Origin: Rhynchonema sp. JSB1_4
Taxonomy: Eukaryota; Nematoda; Chromadorea; Monhysterida; Xyalidae
Length of the DNA stretch: 64,000 nt
Reading direction: 5' to 3'
NCBI GenBank assembly: GCA_030248065.1
Contig: JASAMV010008290.1
Span: 1 to 64,000 of the forward strand
Position numbers and translations under genes: made by a program. This document shows positions 47,101-59,700 of this stretch, in pieces. Under the pieces are notes generated by a model. The model was not told where the DNA came from, did no database searches, and saw only the letters and a program-made list of their open reading frames with translations. Numbering within the stretch: position 1 is the first letter of the stretch; each line of letters opens with the position of its first letter.

Positions 47101-49330
47101 AAAAGGGCCGGTGAATTAATAGAGCCCCCCTCGGAATAGCGCCCCATAAGTAAAATCTCATATATACATAGTAATGTGTATTAAGGCTTGATAGTTATGC
47201 ACAGGTACATTTATGCATGTTTATTGTTCGTTTGGAGCATATAATACGCCTCTTAATGATGAATAAACGCGAATAAATGCGATTATAAGCGAAAAAACAA
47301 CCCTTCACCCATACTGGCCGAAAAACCGGTTTTTTTTGAATTCGTGAAAAAACTGAGAAAAAACGAAAAAAACGATAAAGAACCGCAGTGTATAAGGATA
47401 GGGGAAGCCCAAATAAGGTATTTTTGACACATAGTAATGTTAGCACAGACACCACAGTGGTGCCTATGGATGTTTTTGATGCTTATTGTGACTAAAATAG
47501 TTGAAACAAGCCACATTGACATCGCTCGCACTTATACTGTCATAAAGAACCGTTCTTTATTTTTCGTGAAAAAAAAAACGGTTTTTTTTTCCGAAAAAAA
47601 ACCGTTTTTTTTCCAAATACTTTTCCAGTACTTAAGAGCGTAATTTCGAAAAATATAACAATTTCAGTGCAAAATTTGTTCGAAGTGACGAGAGTGCTCT
47701 TGAAGAGTGTTGAAGTCAGTCGAAAACACTTGGTTTACACGCTTTTTGGCCCATTTTGGGCCGGTTAATTTTTGTGCTCGAGCCAATTTTTCACTGAAAT
47801 CGAAAAACTCATCAAATTTGCATTACAATTTGTTGGAAAAATTGGAATAAAGTACCGATATTTTTCCGATCAAAAACCGAAAAGGTACCCACGGAAAAAT
47901 AAATGGAAAAGTATTCGGGTCTCGGAGAAAAAACGGTTTTTTTTCGGTGTTTTTTCCGGAAAAAAACCGGTTTTTTTTTCGCCTGCCAGTATACTCGCAC
48001 TTGGTCAAAGTTGTTCTGAACAAAAATATTTTCCAACTTCTGTCAAAAATTGTAAAATTTCGTGAAAAAAGACCGATGTTTCCCGGGGCTCAAGTTTTTT
48101 TTCGGTTTTTTCACGTCCCAGATGGACCCGGTTTTTTTTCGGTTTTTTTTCGTGACAAAAACGGTATTTTTCCATCCGCCAGTATACTTCAACCCTCTTT
48201 ATAGGGGTATTTCTGGGAACAAGTTTTCAGTTTCGGGTCAGTGAATTAACAGAGCCAGCCCACCCCCGGAATAAAGCCCCAAAACGGGGTCAACGAATTG
48301 ATAGAGCCCAGTTGTATTTAGATCCTGAGAAAATGTGTTTTTTTGGTTTGAAATGGCGAAACATTTTTTGAGGGTTCGCACCTATCCTGCATAATAGTTT
48401 TAAAAATGCCTAAAACAGCTGAAAGCAATTCGTTTTCAGTGTAGTTCCTGGGGGGAGGGGGGACCCACCCTAAGGTACACTAATTTCCCCGACCAAGGTA
48501 CACTAGTACACTAATTTCCCCTCCGGGTACACTAATTTCCCCAATTTTTGCCTAAAATGGCCATTTTTAGGCCTAAAATGGGCATTTTTAGGCCTAAAAT
48601 GGGCATTTTTAGGCCTAAAATGGGCATTTTTAGGCCTAAAATGTGTGGTTTTTAGGTCAATGTTCTCAAAAGTCGCCAAAATACCCTTTTTATGAAGAAT
48701 TTTTTCCAAAAAGGGGTAAAAATAGGTCAAATTTTCCACCTCAAAAAGTGACTTTTTCCTGATTTTGGGTCTTCCCCCCCTTCCCCCCAGGGAGGAACAC
48801 TAATTTCCCCTCCGAAAAAGTAGGGAGGTACACTAATTTCCCCGCCGGACCAGGAACTACACTGTTCGTTTTTGTGCCTGAAACACGCAGGCGGCGATTA
48901 ACGAACCAAAAGTACAGAGGTCGCAATCGGGCCGGGTTTGGCCGGCCCGGCCCGGCCCGAACTCCGAACCCCCAAATCTTCGGCCCGGGCCGGCCCGGCC
49001 CGAATTTTTGGCTCAGATTTTAAGAACCCAATTTTTGTCATAATTTTTGCGATTTTTTTGAACCTACATTTTTGGTTGAAAATTCACTGTTTTCCATGAA
49101 AAAGTCGTCAGATAGACAATACTGATCACTTAATTGCCGAATCCGTCTGAAATTTTAGTATTTAGGACAAAAATTTTTGGTAATTTGTCTGAAACAAAAA
49201 TGGTTTTTTTCTGAAAAAAACACCGTTTTTTCGAAAATTGAAATTCCCGTATTTTTAGTCACTATAATTTTTGGTTTTCGAAAAACCCACCTGGAGGAGC
49301 GCCTGGTTGATTTGTAACTGGCTGTGCCAT
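41122..49330 (-). CDS. PLSCR: Phospholipid scramblase, paralogue B (265 aa, complete)
   Basis: Seven exons: 49330-49291, 46954-46863, 44634-44461, 44032-43927, 42258-42119, 41443-41341, 41264-41122. They join without a frame break into 265 codons plus stop, ending SGFIIF. Exon 1 encodes only MAQPVTNQPGAPP, a vestige of the proline-rich N-terminus of vertebrate scramblases. Core motifs: [117 protein letters not shown], then a hydrophobic helix. The cysteine-rich segment would be a palmitoylation site in known members. Exons 3, 4 and 5 have the same lengths (174, 106, 140) as in paralogue A, and the phases agree at every shared intron. The 2.3-kb introns 1 and 2 are full of hAT-type elements. 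Confidence 0.88.
41643..41923. mobile_element. MITE (GGCTGCGATTAGATAAATGC family), copy 2
   Basis: 281 bp, flanked by TTA on both sides (41640-41642 and 41924-41926). It is in the scramblase B intron between exons 5 and 6. Confidence 0.8.
43168..43891. mobile_element. hAT-type element (CAGTGGTGCCGTTAGG)
   Basis: 724 bp, 8-bp duplication GCCACAAA / GTCACAAA (7 of 8). Ends resemble the 39488 element. It is in scramblase B intron 4, 36 bp from the exon edge at 43927. Confidence 0.8.
44959..45068. repeat. Tandem duplication, 2 x 55 bp
   Basis: The unit GCGTCAAAGTTGTTCC... through GAGGGGGAGATA occurs twice head to tail and includes the left end of the hAT-type element starting at 45038. Confidence 0.85.
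45218..45598. mobile_element. hAT-type MITE (CAGTGATGTAGTTGG), nested
   Basis: 381 bp with an exact 8-bp duplication ATTTTGAC (45210-45217, 45599-45606). It contains repeated AGCAAGAAAGCTAGCTAG words near both ends. Confidence 0.85.
45729..46111. mobile_element. hAT-type MITE (CAGTGTAGTTCCTGG family), copy 2, nested
   Basis: 383 bp, duplication GGCGAGGG / GGCGAGGA. It shares its interior with copies at 40172 and 48437. Confidence 0.8.
46355..46753. mobile_element. hAT-like element with GGTACCTTGCAACCA repeats
   Basis: Ends CAGTGTAGTGGCTGG and inverse CCACTACACTG; flanks CGCAAGGG and GACAGGGG agree at only 5 of 8 positions. GGTACCTTGCAACC recurs five times inside. Confidence 0.6.
47280..48200. 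repeat. AAAACCGGTTTT-rich low-complexity hairpins
   Basis: Runs such as AAAAAACGG and CCGGTTTTTTTT alternate and are mutually complementary, with GCCAGTATAC repeated near 47982 and 48179. They look like one or more decayed hairpin elements in scramblase B intron 1. No coding sequence. Confidence 0.45.
48437..48864. mobile_element. hAT-type MITE (CAGTGTAGTTCCTGG family), copy 3
   Basis: 428 bp, exact 8-bp duplication TTCGTTTT (48429-48436, 48865-48872). An internal 23-bp unit (TTTTTAGGCCTAAAATGGGCA) is repeated four to five times. It is inverted relative to copies 1 and 2. Confidence 0.9.
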
Positions 49331-51099
49331 TCTTCACTCGATTAACCAGCCGCACAATGTCGAACTAATTTTGGCAGATGAATGAAGACCCCACACGACC
49401 TTGTGGTACCGACGTCCAGAGAGCTTGATTGCTTGATCTCGCTCACCTCAACAAACGCCAAGCTCAAATTCCAATTTCACAATCTCTTTCTTTACGTTTC
49501 TTCGTTCAGTTGGCCCAAGCCGGCGCAAACTGGGAAAAGAAAGTCCAGTGTTGGTTAGATGGAGAGAGATAAAACACAAACTATCGATTTCACAAGAGAA
49601 GGCAAAGTTTGGGCAGGGTTTGGCCAAAGCCTGACTAATAGCAAGCCTAAAGCCTTCGCACAAGCTTAGGCATGAGAACAAGGGAGGTCAATTTCGAAAC
49701 TGGACTAGCTTTTCCCAAGATGCCGGCGGTGATCTTGCATTAGAGGATAAAAATTGCTGCTTCGACCAGCATCCACGTCCGTTTTTTCTTTCTCTGGTGG
49801 AGTTAAGCTCAGGCTTAATTTCAGGCTTAGGCTTTGGGTCCGGAAGGTATGTCCACAGAAACACAAAACTTCACGAAAGGTTCGAGTTTAACATGAGGTC
49901 GAGGCCCGGTTCTCGAATCCGTGGATTGCTTATTATCTGCGCTTGTGTCCTTCAAAGGAATGTGCAGAAATAAAAATGAGTGTCTCAGAGAATGCTGTAA
50001 ATCACAAATAGCTGAAAATGGCGATTTTTTTATCGAGCTGCGAGGGTTGATGCACAACAAAAATCAGAAAGTCACACTCCCTCAGCGCTGTGAAATAACT
50101 CTACAAGCTCATGGGTTTTTATTCTGACGGATCGCGGGATCCATGGACCGTTTGAATCGGTCATTGGATTGATAAGCTTTGTCGCTTCCGAAACACATTC
50201 AGTCCGGCGTTTCTCTTCATTTTCACCGCGCAAATCATAACAGATTCAAGTGGGAGCTCGGTGGCGTTGGGAAACGGGGGCTGTTAGATCAACAAATTCA
50301 TCCCTTTCGATTAGTTAGTTTCATCCCTTTAGTTATCTGTTTAGTTTCATATCGTCAACTCTTTCAACATACAGGTTGGAAACGATTTGATCATGTCAAA
50401 AACCACCCACGTCACCTGAAGTGCCAAAAATGCACAACTGTGTGTGACCTGAACCAAACCAAATGATGACTCCTCTCCGCAAAATTCTGCATCTGCCCTG
50501 TTCCCTGGACACTAATTCTCAACAGGTTACGCAATGCAGCGTTGCCATGGCTGCACACAAGGTACGCCTTTGGGAAAAACATGCGCAGCAACTTAAGGTT
50601 TGGGGAAAGGGCTCGAGTGAAAATAATCGTGGCTGGCTGCTTGCTTGTCTTCACATATCAGCCGATGAACTAATTTAAATAAATGCGCTACGTCAGATTG
50701 TAAAACACGCTGTGGTAACGTGGTATACTTTAATTTCAGCCCTCAATATCTATTCTGTTTAACACTCTGCTGACTGGACTGATAAACCACGGTGTACACG
50801 ATTAAACCAAAAAACCCCGATCCACCCATGCCCTGGTTATTTTGCTGCATGATAGTGACAAACTAAAAACGAAAATGAAAAACCAAACATTGCAACGGCT
50901 GTTTAGTCAATAAAATGACACCCACGCCGAGCGGTACGGATGGACATTATAAACACGTTGTGCAGTGTACCATCTTTTTAGTGCCCATCTACACAGTTTG
51001 TTCTTGCAAATGACGCTTTCTCAATTATGTATACAAAGGAGGTAGACAACATTTTTGAAATGATCTTGTCCAGTCATCATTGACTGGTTTGTTATTGTA
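49331..51099. other. No gene recognised; intergenic between divergent genes
   Basis: Presumed promoter region of scramblase B on its left edge. No convincing exon or mobile element was identified. Confidence 0.35.
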
Positions 51100-51367
51100 T
51101 AGTAAGTTTCTAATTTCGTTGCCTCATGCATTTCTACAGACGCAGGGAAACTCCCGTTCGAAGTCGAGGCAGGCAACAAACTCAACACACAGTCAACAAG
51201 CCGCGCAGCTGACATACACAGCTTGTGTGACTGAAACAGTCGAAATGCACACGAGCCAGCTGCGAGGCTTTTTGACTGTGTGTTGAGCTTGTTGCCTGCC
51301 TCGACTTCGAACGGGAGTTTCCCTGCGTCTGTAAAATGCATGAGGCAACGAAATTAGAAATTTACTA
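51100..51367. mobile_element. MITE (TAGTAAG...CTTACTA family), copy 2
   Basis: 268-bp hairpin flanked by TA; sister of 10845-11101. Confidence 0.8.
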
Positions 51368-51540
51368 TACACGTTGTGATCTGATTTCATTTAAAGCTCA
51401 ATAAGTCCGGTTTGTGTGCTCCAGTGACTGGAACCAGAGACCAAAAAAGTAATGAACTTGAAACTGTGAACGTGGTGCCGTGCAGGTACGACTTGGCATG
51501 CATCGAGCCACTAAAAGGTGCACCTGCCCAACCGTTTGGA

Positions 51541-51920
51541 AAAGTGCTCGAACGGGATTGCTTATCGGGATCCGGATCCGGATTGCTAATCGCGAGATCG
51601 GGATCGGTAATTTTTTTAACGGGATTGAAATTTTTACGGATCGTGATCGGGATTACAGATTTTGACATATTAGTCACCTCACCTTACAGATGACTTTTCA
51701 TTATTGGACCCCGTTGTCGGGCTACAGTACATCCGCACCAAAAAAGACGCCGAATTGTACAAAAAAAAACAGCGTAAAAGTGGCTATTTTTCCTAAACGT
51801 TTTTGTCGTGTCATACTCAGTTCCATACCGTACAAAAGTGATATAACTGCATATCGGGATCGGGATTTCCGGATTTTATCGGGATTGAAGCTCCCCGGAC
51901 CGGGTCCCGTTCGAGCACTC
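51541..51920. mobile_element. Hairpin-ended element with GGGATCGGGAT-rich interior
   Basis: Ends AAGTGCTCGAACGGGA and TCCCGTTCGAGCACT are inverse. The interior has repeated ATCGGGATC/GGATCCGG words. No clear target duplication was found. Confidence 0.5.
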
Positions 51921-53798
51921 CTTTGCCAGATTATAAAAATCACGCATGATCATCAAAAAATAAAAAAATCGTCTCCAAACAGAACACTGTGGTTTGCAGC
52001 GAAGTCTGATAACGGATTACCCACAAAGGATCAGAGCGTCCAGGCATAGATGAACGTGGTCAGCCCATATCCATACAAGCGCCCAATTTGTGATGATGCG
52101 CACATTCATTTGATGATGTGCAGAATAACAACAACAGCGTGCCCACGCATACAGTATATCCTTTCCAGTCATCATCAAAACCCTGACAAATTTACACAGC
52201 TGCTACTTTGAAACCAACAGTCAATCGTCGCACAGAAAAGCGCAAGCCAATGAGCTTGACGCAGCTAAAGTCCGCATCATTTGGCCATTTTCAAGGTGCA
52301 TCATTGCATCTCAAACCTGACCAAATCCCCAAAACGAACACAGTCAGGCTCATTGCAAGCACAAAAGCTGCACACACGTGTGCACGCGCACTGGCTTGGA
52401 ACAACATGTTTCACACAAACAGCGCCACAGTTGGATGCGTTTGGTAGAGAAGCAGACGATAGCTGAGCAGCATTGAAAAGCTAAGTTTTGGGCATCAGTC
52501 TGAAATTTGTTGTCCAATCCTGGTACTGCAAATCCATAAGGAAAATTTGAAAAGGGTTGCGTTTGAATTATTATTCACCATTCCCGCTTCTGATATACAT
52601 CCCCCAATCACCTCTTTATGTCATCCACGCAAGCATGCAGAAACACAGCGGCTGCCTGATGCTTCATCTGACCAATATAACACGCCGAACTGAAAGTTAG
52701 AAACATTTCTTCAAAATGGCGAAAGTTTAGAAGATACCATCTGACAGGTTGCGTCAGTCAGTCATGTAAATCTGACCCAAGCCGCCAAGCGAACAGCATT
52801 GCAAGCTGCACAGGTGCACCTGGCTAATTGTTTTGTCGTTAACGCCTGTGGTCATGTCAATGCAGCCAGACACCAAAATGATCCTTAAGAGAGCGCGCGG
52901 AGATGCACACGTATAGTTCAACCACGAGCTCATGAGACGACTTTTTTACAGCTTGCTTGGCCAGATTAAAAAATGCACCGGTTACACGTGTTTTCGCGGA
53001 CAAAAGAAAGAGATTGGGCCGTGAGAGATGATGACAAGTTCCAGCTGGCTGACCTCAATTTGTTGCGTGCTTACGCGAACAGCAACATCGTTCAACACAC
53101 AAATGTTTTGTGAGTCGAAAGGGAATTTACGCACCGAGGCGGAGAGCGTGTTTTTTTTAAATACGCGCGTTTCTCTCTGTTTCATTTTCGAAATACGTGG
53201 AACCGGTACGTTGTTGTATCTGTACAAGTCAACTTGCTCGTGCCTGACATTGGACTGCGTGTTGACGAGGCGGCATCGGCGCTGGACGTTAATGACATGA
53301 ATGTCAGCCAGGCATCTCTAAGCCACAGCATCTAAAGCCAAGCTTGTCCAACGTACAGTACTAGTTGGTAAACTCTCTGTACCTAACGCCAAAGCAACTG
53401 AAATAAAGCGTGTTCGCGTCAGTCTTGCCTGTGGCTTGCATGATGTTGAATTCCCAAAATAGTTTGGGATCCACTTCAATATGGAGCATCCTTTCGATCT
53501 TTTTTCCAACACAGCGCGCAAAATATCTTCATGCTCTTAATTTTTGTAGGTTGAGAGCACGTATATGCACGCTGGTGGCAAATCCCCAGATTCCTTTTTC
53601 CTTTGCAGATTTTAATCTCAAATCCAAATATATAAATAACGAAACATGGTGGCGGTTGGCTGTTATGAAAGTCAAGGCGAAACGATCACCTAGGGCATCC
53701 CCTTGGGTGATCGGAAATGTTGCGTTTCAAGAAGCATAAATAAAGCGTTTTTTTGAAAAACTATAATCGATCCAAAAAAATTAATTTAAAAAATCAAT
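51921..53798. other. No gene recognised; promoter side of synaptotagmin-like gene
   Basis: About 53025-53150 is an old repeat copy related to 3865-4040. Nothing else was recognised. Confidence 0.35.
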
Positions 53799-56700
53799 AT
53801 GGCAACAACAGCTACATCCGAATCGGTTTTGGTCGACGAATTGGCTTCAATTAATCATGACGACAGAATGGTGATCCTAGCGGCGGCGATTGCGGCCGTT
53901 TTGGCCACGGCAATGATCATCGCGTGCAAAGTGTGTCCCGGGTGCTTTCTGAGACGGTATTGTCCGCTCAGGGCCAAATATCCGTATGACAGCGATTACA
54001 GTGAGGAAGGTTGGTCTGCTTGTCTTTGGTTTTTTATGTTTGAGTTGCGAATGTTGTTTCTTTGGTTGTGGGCGAGAATGTTCATTTTGTTCGTTTGCTT
54101 TTGGCACACGCGCCACAATTCCAAAACCAAATCAAATGGTATGGTTTATGACGTTTTCGCTACCACCAGAGCAGCATCATCAGATAAATACCCAATCAAT
54201 TTGTATGAGTAAAACAAATGGGTTTGGTTTTTTGTGCTCAACTTTGCGCGCTTGTCGTGTTGTGCTCTACACATAATTTTGAAATTACCAGACGGGACCC
54301 GTGCCTACGGCCCGGCTACAGCGCCGCGCCCGTGCCATGCCACCCCCCCCCCCCCGAAGACCCGTTAGCATACCCAAAGGTACCCGTGAAAATTGAAACC
54401 GTCCGCACCTCCGAGGGAGGGGGCTACAGACAGACAGACAGACATACATACTGTATTATATGTACGTCTTCCTGTTTTAGTAGTATAGATATGAAACTAT
54501 GGTATACCCCGTTATTCTGTGCTGGCTACCAAAATTCGGCTGCAAATATGTGAAAACACAGCCATAATCTTAAACATTCCACAATATGATGCCAGGATAT
54601 TTTTTTCAACTCAATGCTCATGCATGAAGCTTCATCATCGCACTGATTTGACATTCCACAAACTTTGTGGCTTGCTTCGTCCCCCCGTGAAACATCCAGT
54701 CGACAAGTGTTGCGCTTCTTTTCATGCTTGGCCGATGCTTCACCAACTATATAAATATACATAATAACAATAAAATTCTTCATCACCACATATTCGAAGC
54801 GCTTTGCAGACCCGATTCAAAGAGCGATCAAGCCATCATCGGACATCACCAACGCAGCGGTCCTGTCCAAATATCAACAACAACATCTTCAACCAGTTGC
54901 CGGCGGTCGCGGGCGTGGCGCGTCCCGCAGTACGATTTCGCCAACTTCAGACTACGGTACCGCCGACAGTGGGTACCGACGAGCAGGTGTGTGGTCGGGC
55001 TGTGATACACGCCACTGTTGCCAGCGACGCTGCTCGTTCCTTTATTGGGTCACAACCGAAAAATTCCATCAATAGTGAGTTTTGCCCGTTTCGACCGGTT
55101 TTCACAGACGAGCGAGGTGCCAGGCCTCGTCCGTGCGAACACCTCTGGCCAGTTGACATCCAAAAAGCACCGCACGAGCAGAACTTATTTGCTCGTGTAA
55201 AACATCAGTTGCGGCGCACAAATGTGCATGCCCAGTGAGAGAGTGCAACTGGTCACGCACACAACCACAAGTCAGCCAAAGTCCCGGGTGTACAATGTCG
55301 AGACAGACGTTTGTCTCGCAAATAATCCAGAATGTCCGCTATGAGTGCTCACTTGGCACACACTTGACAGAGAGAGACTGATTTTGTTTCCTGGAAGGAA
55401 ACATCGCAAACATGAAGAGAAACGGAAAAGTGAGGTTGTAGTGAAGCCAAACAAACATGAGAACTCATAAAATATGAGGCATACAAAAAGTGCACACATA
55501 TAAGGCAGCGCACCATTAAAACGTATACTGTAGTTATGTAACGTAAAGTGATCATCAATTACAGTAGGTATGTATCTTGTAGCTTCCGAGAATTAACAAC
55601 TAAGATTCTTTTACTATTCTCTCCAGGTGGCGGCATGGGTCTGACCCCGCCTCTAAGTCATAAACGACCACATTCGTTGCTGAGGGACAGCTATGGACTC
55701 GTCCGGACAGAGTCGACAGGGGGCTCCACCACGAATCTGTCTGTGAGCAGTGATGGGGTTCGTGTAAAGCTGGGCGTTTTGAAAATTTGAATTTTGGAGG
55801 GAGGGTTTGAAAAAAATGGCTGTTATCGAGCGTGTACAACCTTTGTACAGTCACACAGGGATTGGCGGTGCACCAGGTCATCGTCAGGGCTAATGGACCA
55901 ATTGGCTGCCACCAAACTACAGTCTAAGGATTGCGGGCTCCGATTGTTTGCCTCTTTTTATTTTCAAAACCTATTCTTGCTGATTGAACCCACTTTTCTG
56001 CAATATCGGTGTATCAGATTACCAAGGTATTATATAGTGTATCCTGTTTTTCTTGGTCCAAGGAAACAAACGACCCCGTGTTATAAATGAACTTCTAGTT
56101 GAGGTCGAGATTACAATTTCGAGTCAATCACGCAGCTGACAAAAACGTGTCAAAGTTTGCCTGTGGAATCTACAGTAAAGGCCTAACTATACTTCGTTCG
56201 CTCAGAGAACAAAGAACAAATTCTCGCGCGCTGATTGGTCCACGTATGTTCAACAGCCAATCAGCGCGCGAGAATTTGTTCTTTGTTCTCTGAGAGAACG
56301 AAGTATAGTTAGGCCTTTACAACAACAATGTTTCACATGCCAGCTGTGAGCGTTGTATAGTCCATCCATCAGCTCATGGCACTTTTGGTTGGGAGGTTCA
56401 AGTTATGTTGTGAAGAATTATTCCTCCGCAAGGCAATGTCAGAGAAAACGGCGCACAAAAATAAAATAAAAACCGATTTCGCTTTCTTTTCTTTTTCGTA
56501 AGCCAACCGGAGCCGGGACAGCACTGGATCCTGTCAAGCTTTTCAGCTGACAAAAAGTGTCATGAGTTGAGTGGATGGACTATATGTGTGCGCTGCCAGC
56601 ATGTCAATGAAACATTCCATTGCTTGCTGCTAAGTGTCGTGCTTGGTTTAACAAGGACACATTCTTAATCTCTTTCATTAGTTTCCTGAAATCTCGGCCC

Positions 56701-59700
56701 CAAACTGGAGTTGAGTTATAACGTGTGGTCGCTTGTTTCCTTTGACTTGCATAAAAAGGAAACACTATACATGCACCGCGCAGACGAAAAAAGTCTGCTT
56801 TGGAATTGGAAAACTTGGCAGGAAATTCAAACGTCAGTAGGTTTCTTGGCAGTTTTGTGAGTTTTGGGTGAGACGTTTTGGGTCAAAATCTCACAAGTCA
56901 CCAAGTTCAACTTGAAGCCCAAAACATGATAAAAACTGCAAATATTTATTTTCAGAGCCCTCGATCCAAACTTGACGCGCCATTCAAATTTGGCGCCGAT
57001 CCCGGCCCCGAAATGCGACCAGCCATGTTGGACTTTGCGCTGCACTACAACCCGATCGACGAAAAACTGGCCATTTATATAAAGAACGTGAAACATCTGC
57101 CAGCCAACTTGGATGGTCACACGACCGATTGTTGGCTGCGTGTGGTCATTGTGCGGGATCTGAAAAAGGGATGGGTGCGAAAACGGCCGAGTAGTATTTC
57201 GATGGAGGTGGGTGCACCTTCTTGTGGTGACCATTATCGAAGCATATCTACGCAGGATGAAAGGTCAACCGATTAGCGCCACAAGCTGTTGTACACATAC
57301 ATATATGATGCATTAGTAGCCAACGCAGAATTTATGGCAGCCGCACTGCCTGATTGGTAAAGCGGAAAATTATAAGTGATGAGCTTGCACGGTTTTCTTG
57401 CCCTTCTTCATCTTCAGACTTGGTTTATTCAACGCTTCGGTGGTACCTTCAAAAAGCTTTTATTTAATTTTTGGCTGGCAGCCACTTCATTTGATTGCCT
57501 TCTTTTGTGTAGTTATGCTGAAAATTTGATGCCTTGGCAACCTCATCATTTTTCCCGCGGTTTTTTGCTTGCTACCGTAGCCCAGTCGAACCATTCCCGC
57601 GATTCATGTCTGGAACGAGCGCGTACGTGTTGCGCTTTACGGATCAAGCCGTTTGACTGCCATAAATTCTGCGTGAGTTGCTGTCCGACTATACTGTGTA
57701 TATTTCGTCAACAGATCTAATATGACAAGCTTGACACTGCAGTAGCTCGTTTTTTTTGTCGGTTTTCGCATGTCACTGGCCGGTCCGTGCACCAGGGCAT
57801 CGTCGGTGCGAAATGTTCTGGATATGGTTCATGATCGAACATAAAGAGAAAACGTTTGGTGTCTTTCCTACTTTCAAATAAAGATTACAGTTAATTAAAA
57901 TGTTCTCATGTCAATCTGAAAAACTAGTGCTGCACAAAAATCAAACCTTAAAAAATCACAACTAATTTGTAAATTCGCAGGATCTAACAGCACCGGGCGC
58001 AACGTTCGACATGTCCGAATTCCGGACACAGACCGTACGTCGAAACAAATGTCCGGTCTTCAACGAGTACTTCTCGGTGGATCTGAGGGAAAGGGACAGG
58101 AAATACGCCATTTTGAAGTTCATCGCTTGTCATCAGGTGCAGTATATTTCAAAAATTTCTCTTGGGGTTTTGTTGGATGGAATAGGCAGAACTGTTTCCT
58201 AAAAAAACATCGCTTGTAGTGCGTAATGGCGATAGCCATCACCTTTCATCAAAAAACTGTATTTTCATCTGCCGCTCGTATGTGTGGGTGTCAACCATCT
58301 TACAATAACCCGAAATCAGCAGCATTCCCTCTCGCAGGATCGTCGTGGTCGACAATACACAAGCGCACAATGTCATCTGAGTTTGGGACGAGTGGATGTG
58401 ACGGAATTGAAGGACTTCACCTTGCCCATGGTCGATTACAGACCGGTGAAGTGCTTTACAGTCAACCCACTTTATTCAGTGGTTACATACCCTCGACAGA
58501 GAATGTCAATTACAGTACTTGCTGCTTCAACGGGGTAAAGCAATCGAGTTTCAGTTACTTTCAGCTTAAAACTGATTACCATGCTTTGCATACGAGTATC
58601 GATGTTTTCGATTTTTCAAGATTAAAACCGATTACTAATTTGGTGCGCGCCTTAAGATTGTAATCAGTTTTAATCTGAAATCAGATGAAAAACGCGCTCC
58701 GGCTATTGCAATCTTAAGTACCAGGCGCGCACCAAATTTGTAATCGGTTTTAATCTTAAAAAATCGAAAACATCGATGCTCGTATGCAAAGCGTGGTAAT
58801 CAGTTTTATACTGAAAGTAACTGAAACTCGATATTGCTTTACCCCGTTGACGCATAAAGTACTGTAGCTGCCTAACACGGTCAATATCAGTTTTAGGGGC
58901 CAAGGTTGACGATTGTATACAATTCACTATGAACAGGCCTATATCTCCATACATGCATGTAGCTGTACTGTATGGGCAAAAATGATTTTAGCCATAACTG
59001 GATGACTAACGGAACGGCTGTTTTGAAAATATTATTCAACAATTTCTTTTTATTATTTTAGGAACTCGGCGAGCTCGAAGTGATGCTCAATTATTTGCCA
59101 ACAGCCGAACGTTTATGCGTTGTGTTGGGCCGCGCGACGGGTTTGAGAATGCAGGGATTGCAGGGCGAAAAGAGTTTGAGTGCGTTTGTGTTGTTTTTCG
59201 CGGTGACTGGCGGAAATCAACGGTCGGAATGTCACTTTGATGGCCTCAGGGTCGGGCTTGGTCTTGTCTCCGACCATGGGATTCGTATTCTGTAACTTTC
59301 TGATAATGAGAGCATAAAAGATGCAGTTTCACACTTGTCTACATAGGGGAAGAAGCTTCACGCTGATTTAGATTTCCAGCTCCGAACTTCAAGCAAATTA
59401 CCGAACTTATTCGTATTAAAAATAAACTTGCGTTGGGGCACAAGAGCAAGCTCGGCCCCGATACCCTATAAGCTTACACACCGATCCACATAAAATGTTT
59501 CGATAATTTCCGCCGATTTTTACTCCTGTTCTTTTTCACAGATCCATTTGTCAAATTAACGCTGCTACATCGAGGAAAACCGACGCAAAAATATTGCACA
59601 CCCGTCATGACCGGTTCGAGCGCGCCAGATTTTGCCGAAACATTCACATTTGATTTGCCGCAGTCGGAACTGGAACGAAGCACACTCTTGGTGGTGGTGG

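Noticed and set aside
54292..54379. Exon-like segment after an attaccag acceptor, encoding a proline-rich peptide
   Set aside because: It contains 13 consecutive C, and in the only phase that fits exon 1 it reaches a stop. Exon 1 joins exon 54810 directly in phase 1 with a natural frame. It would work only if one C is missing from the assembly.
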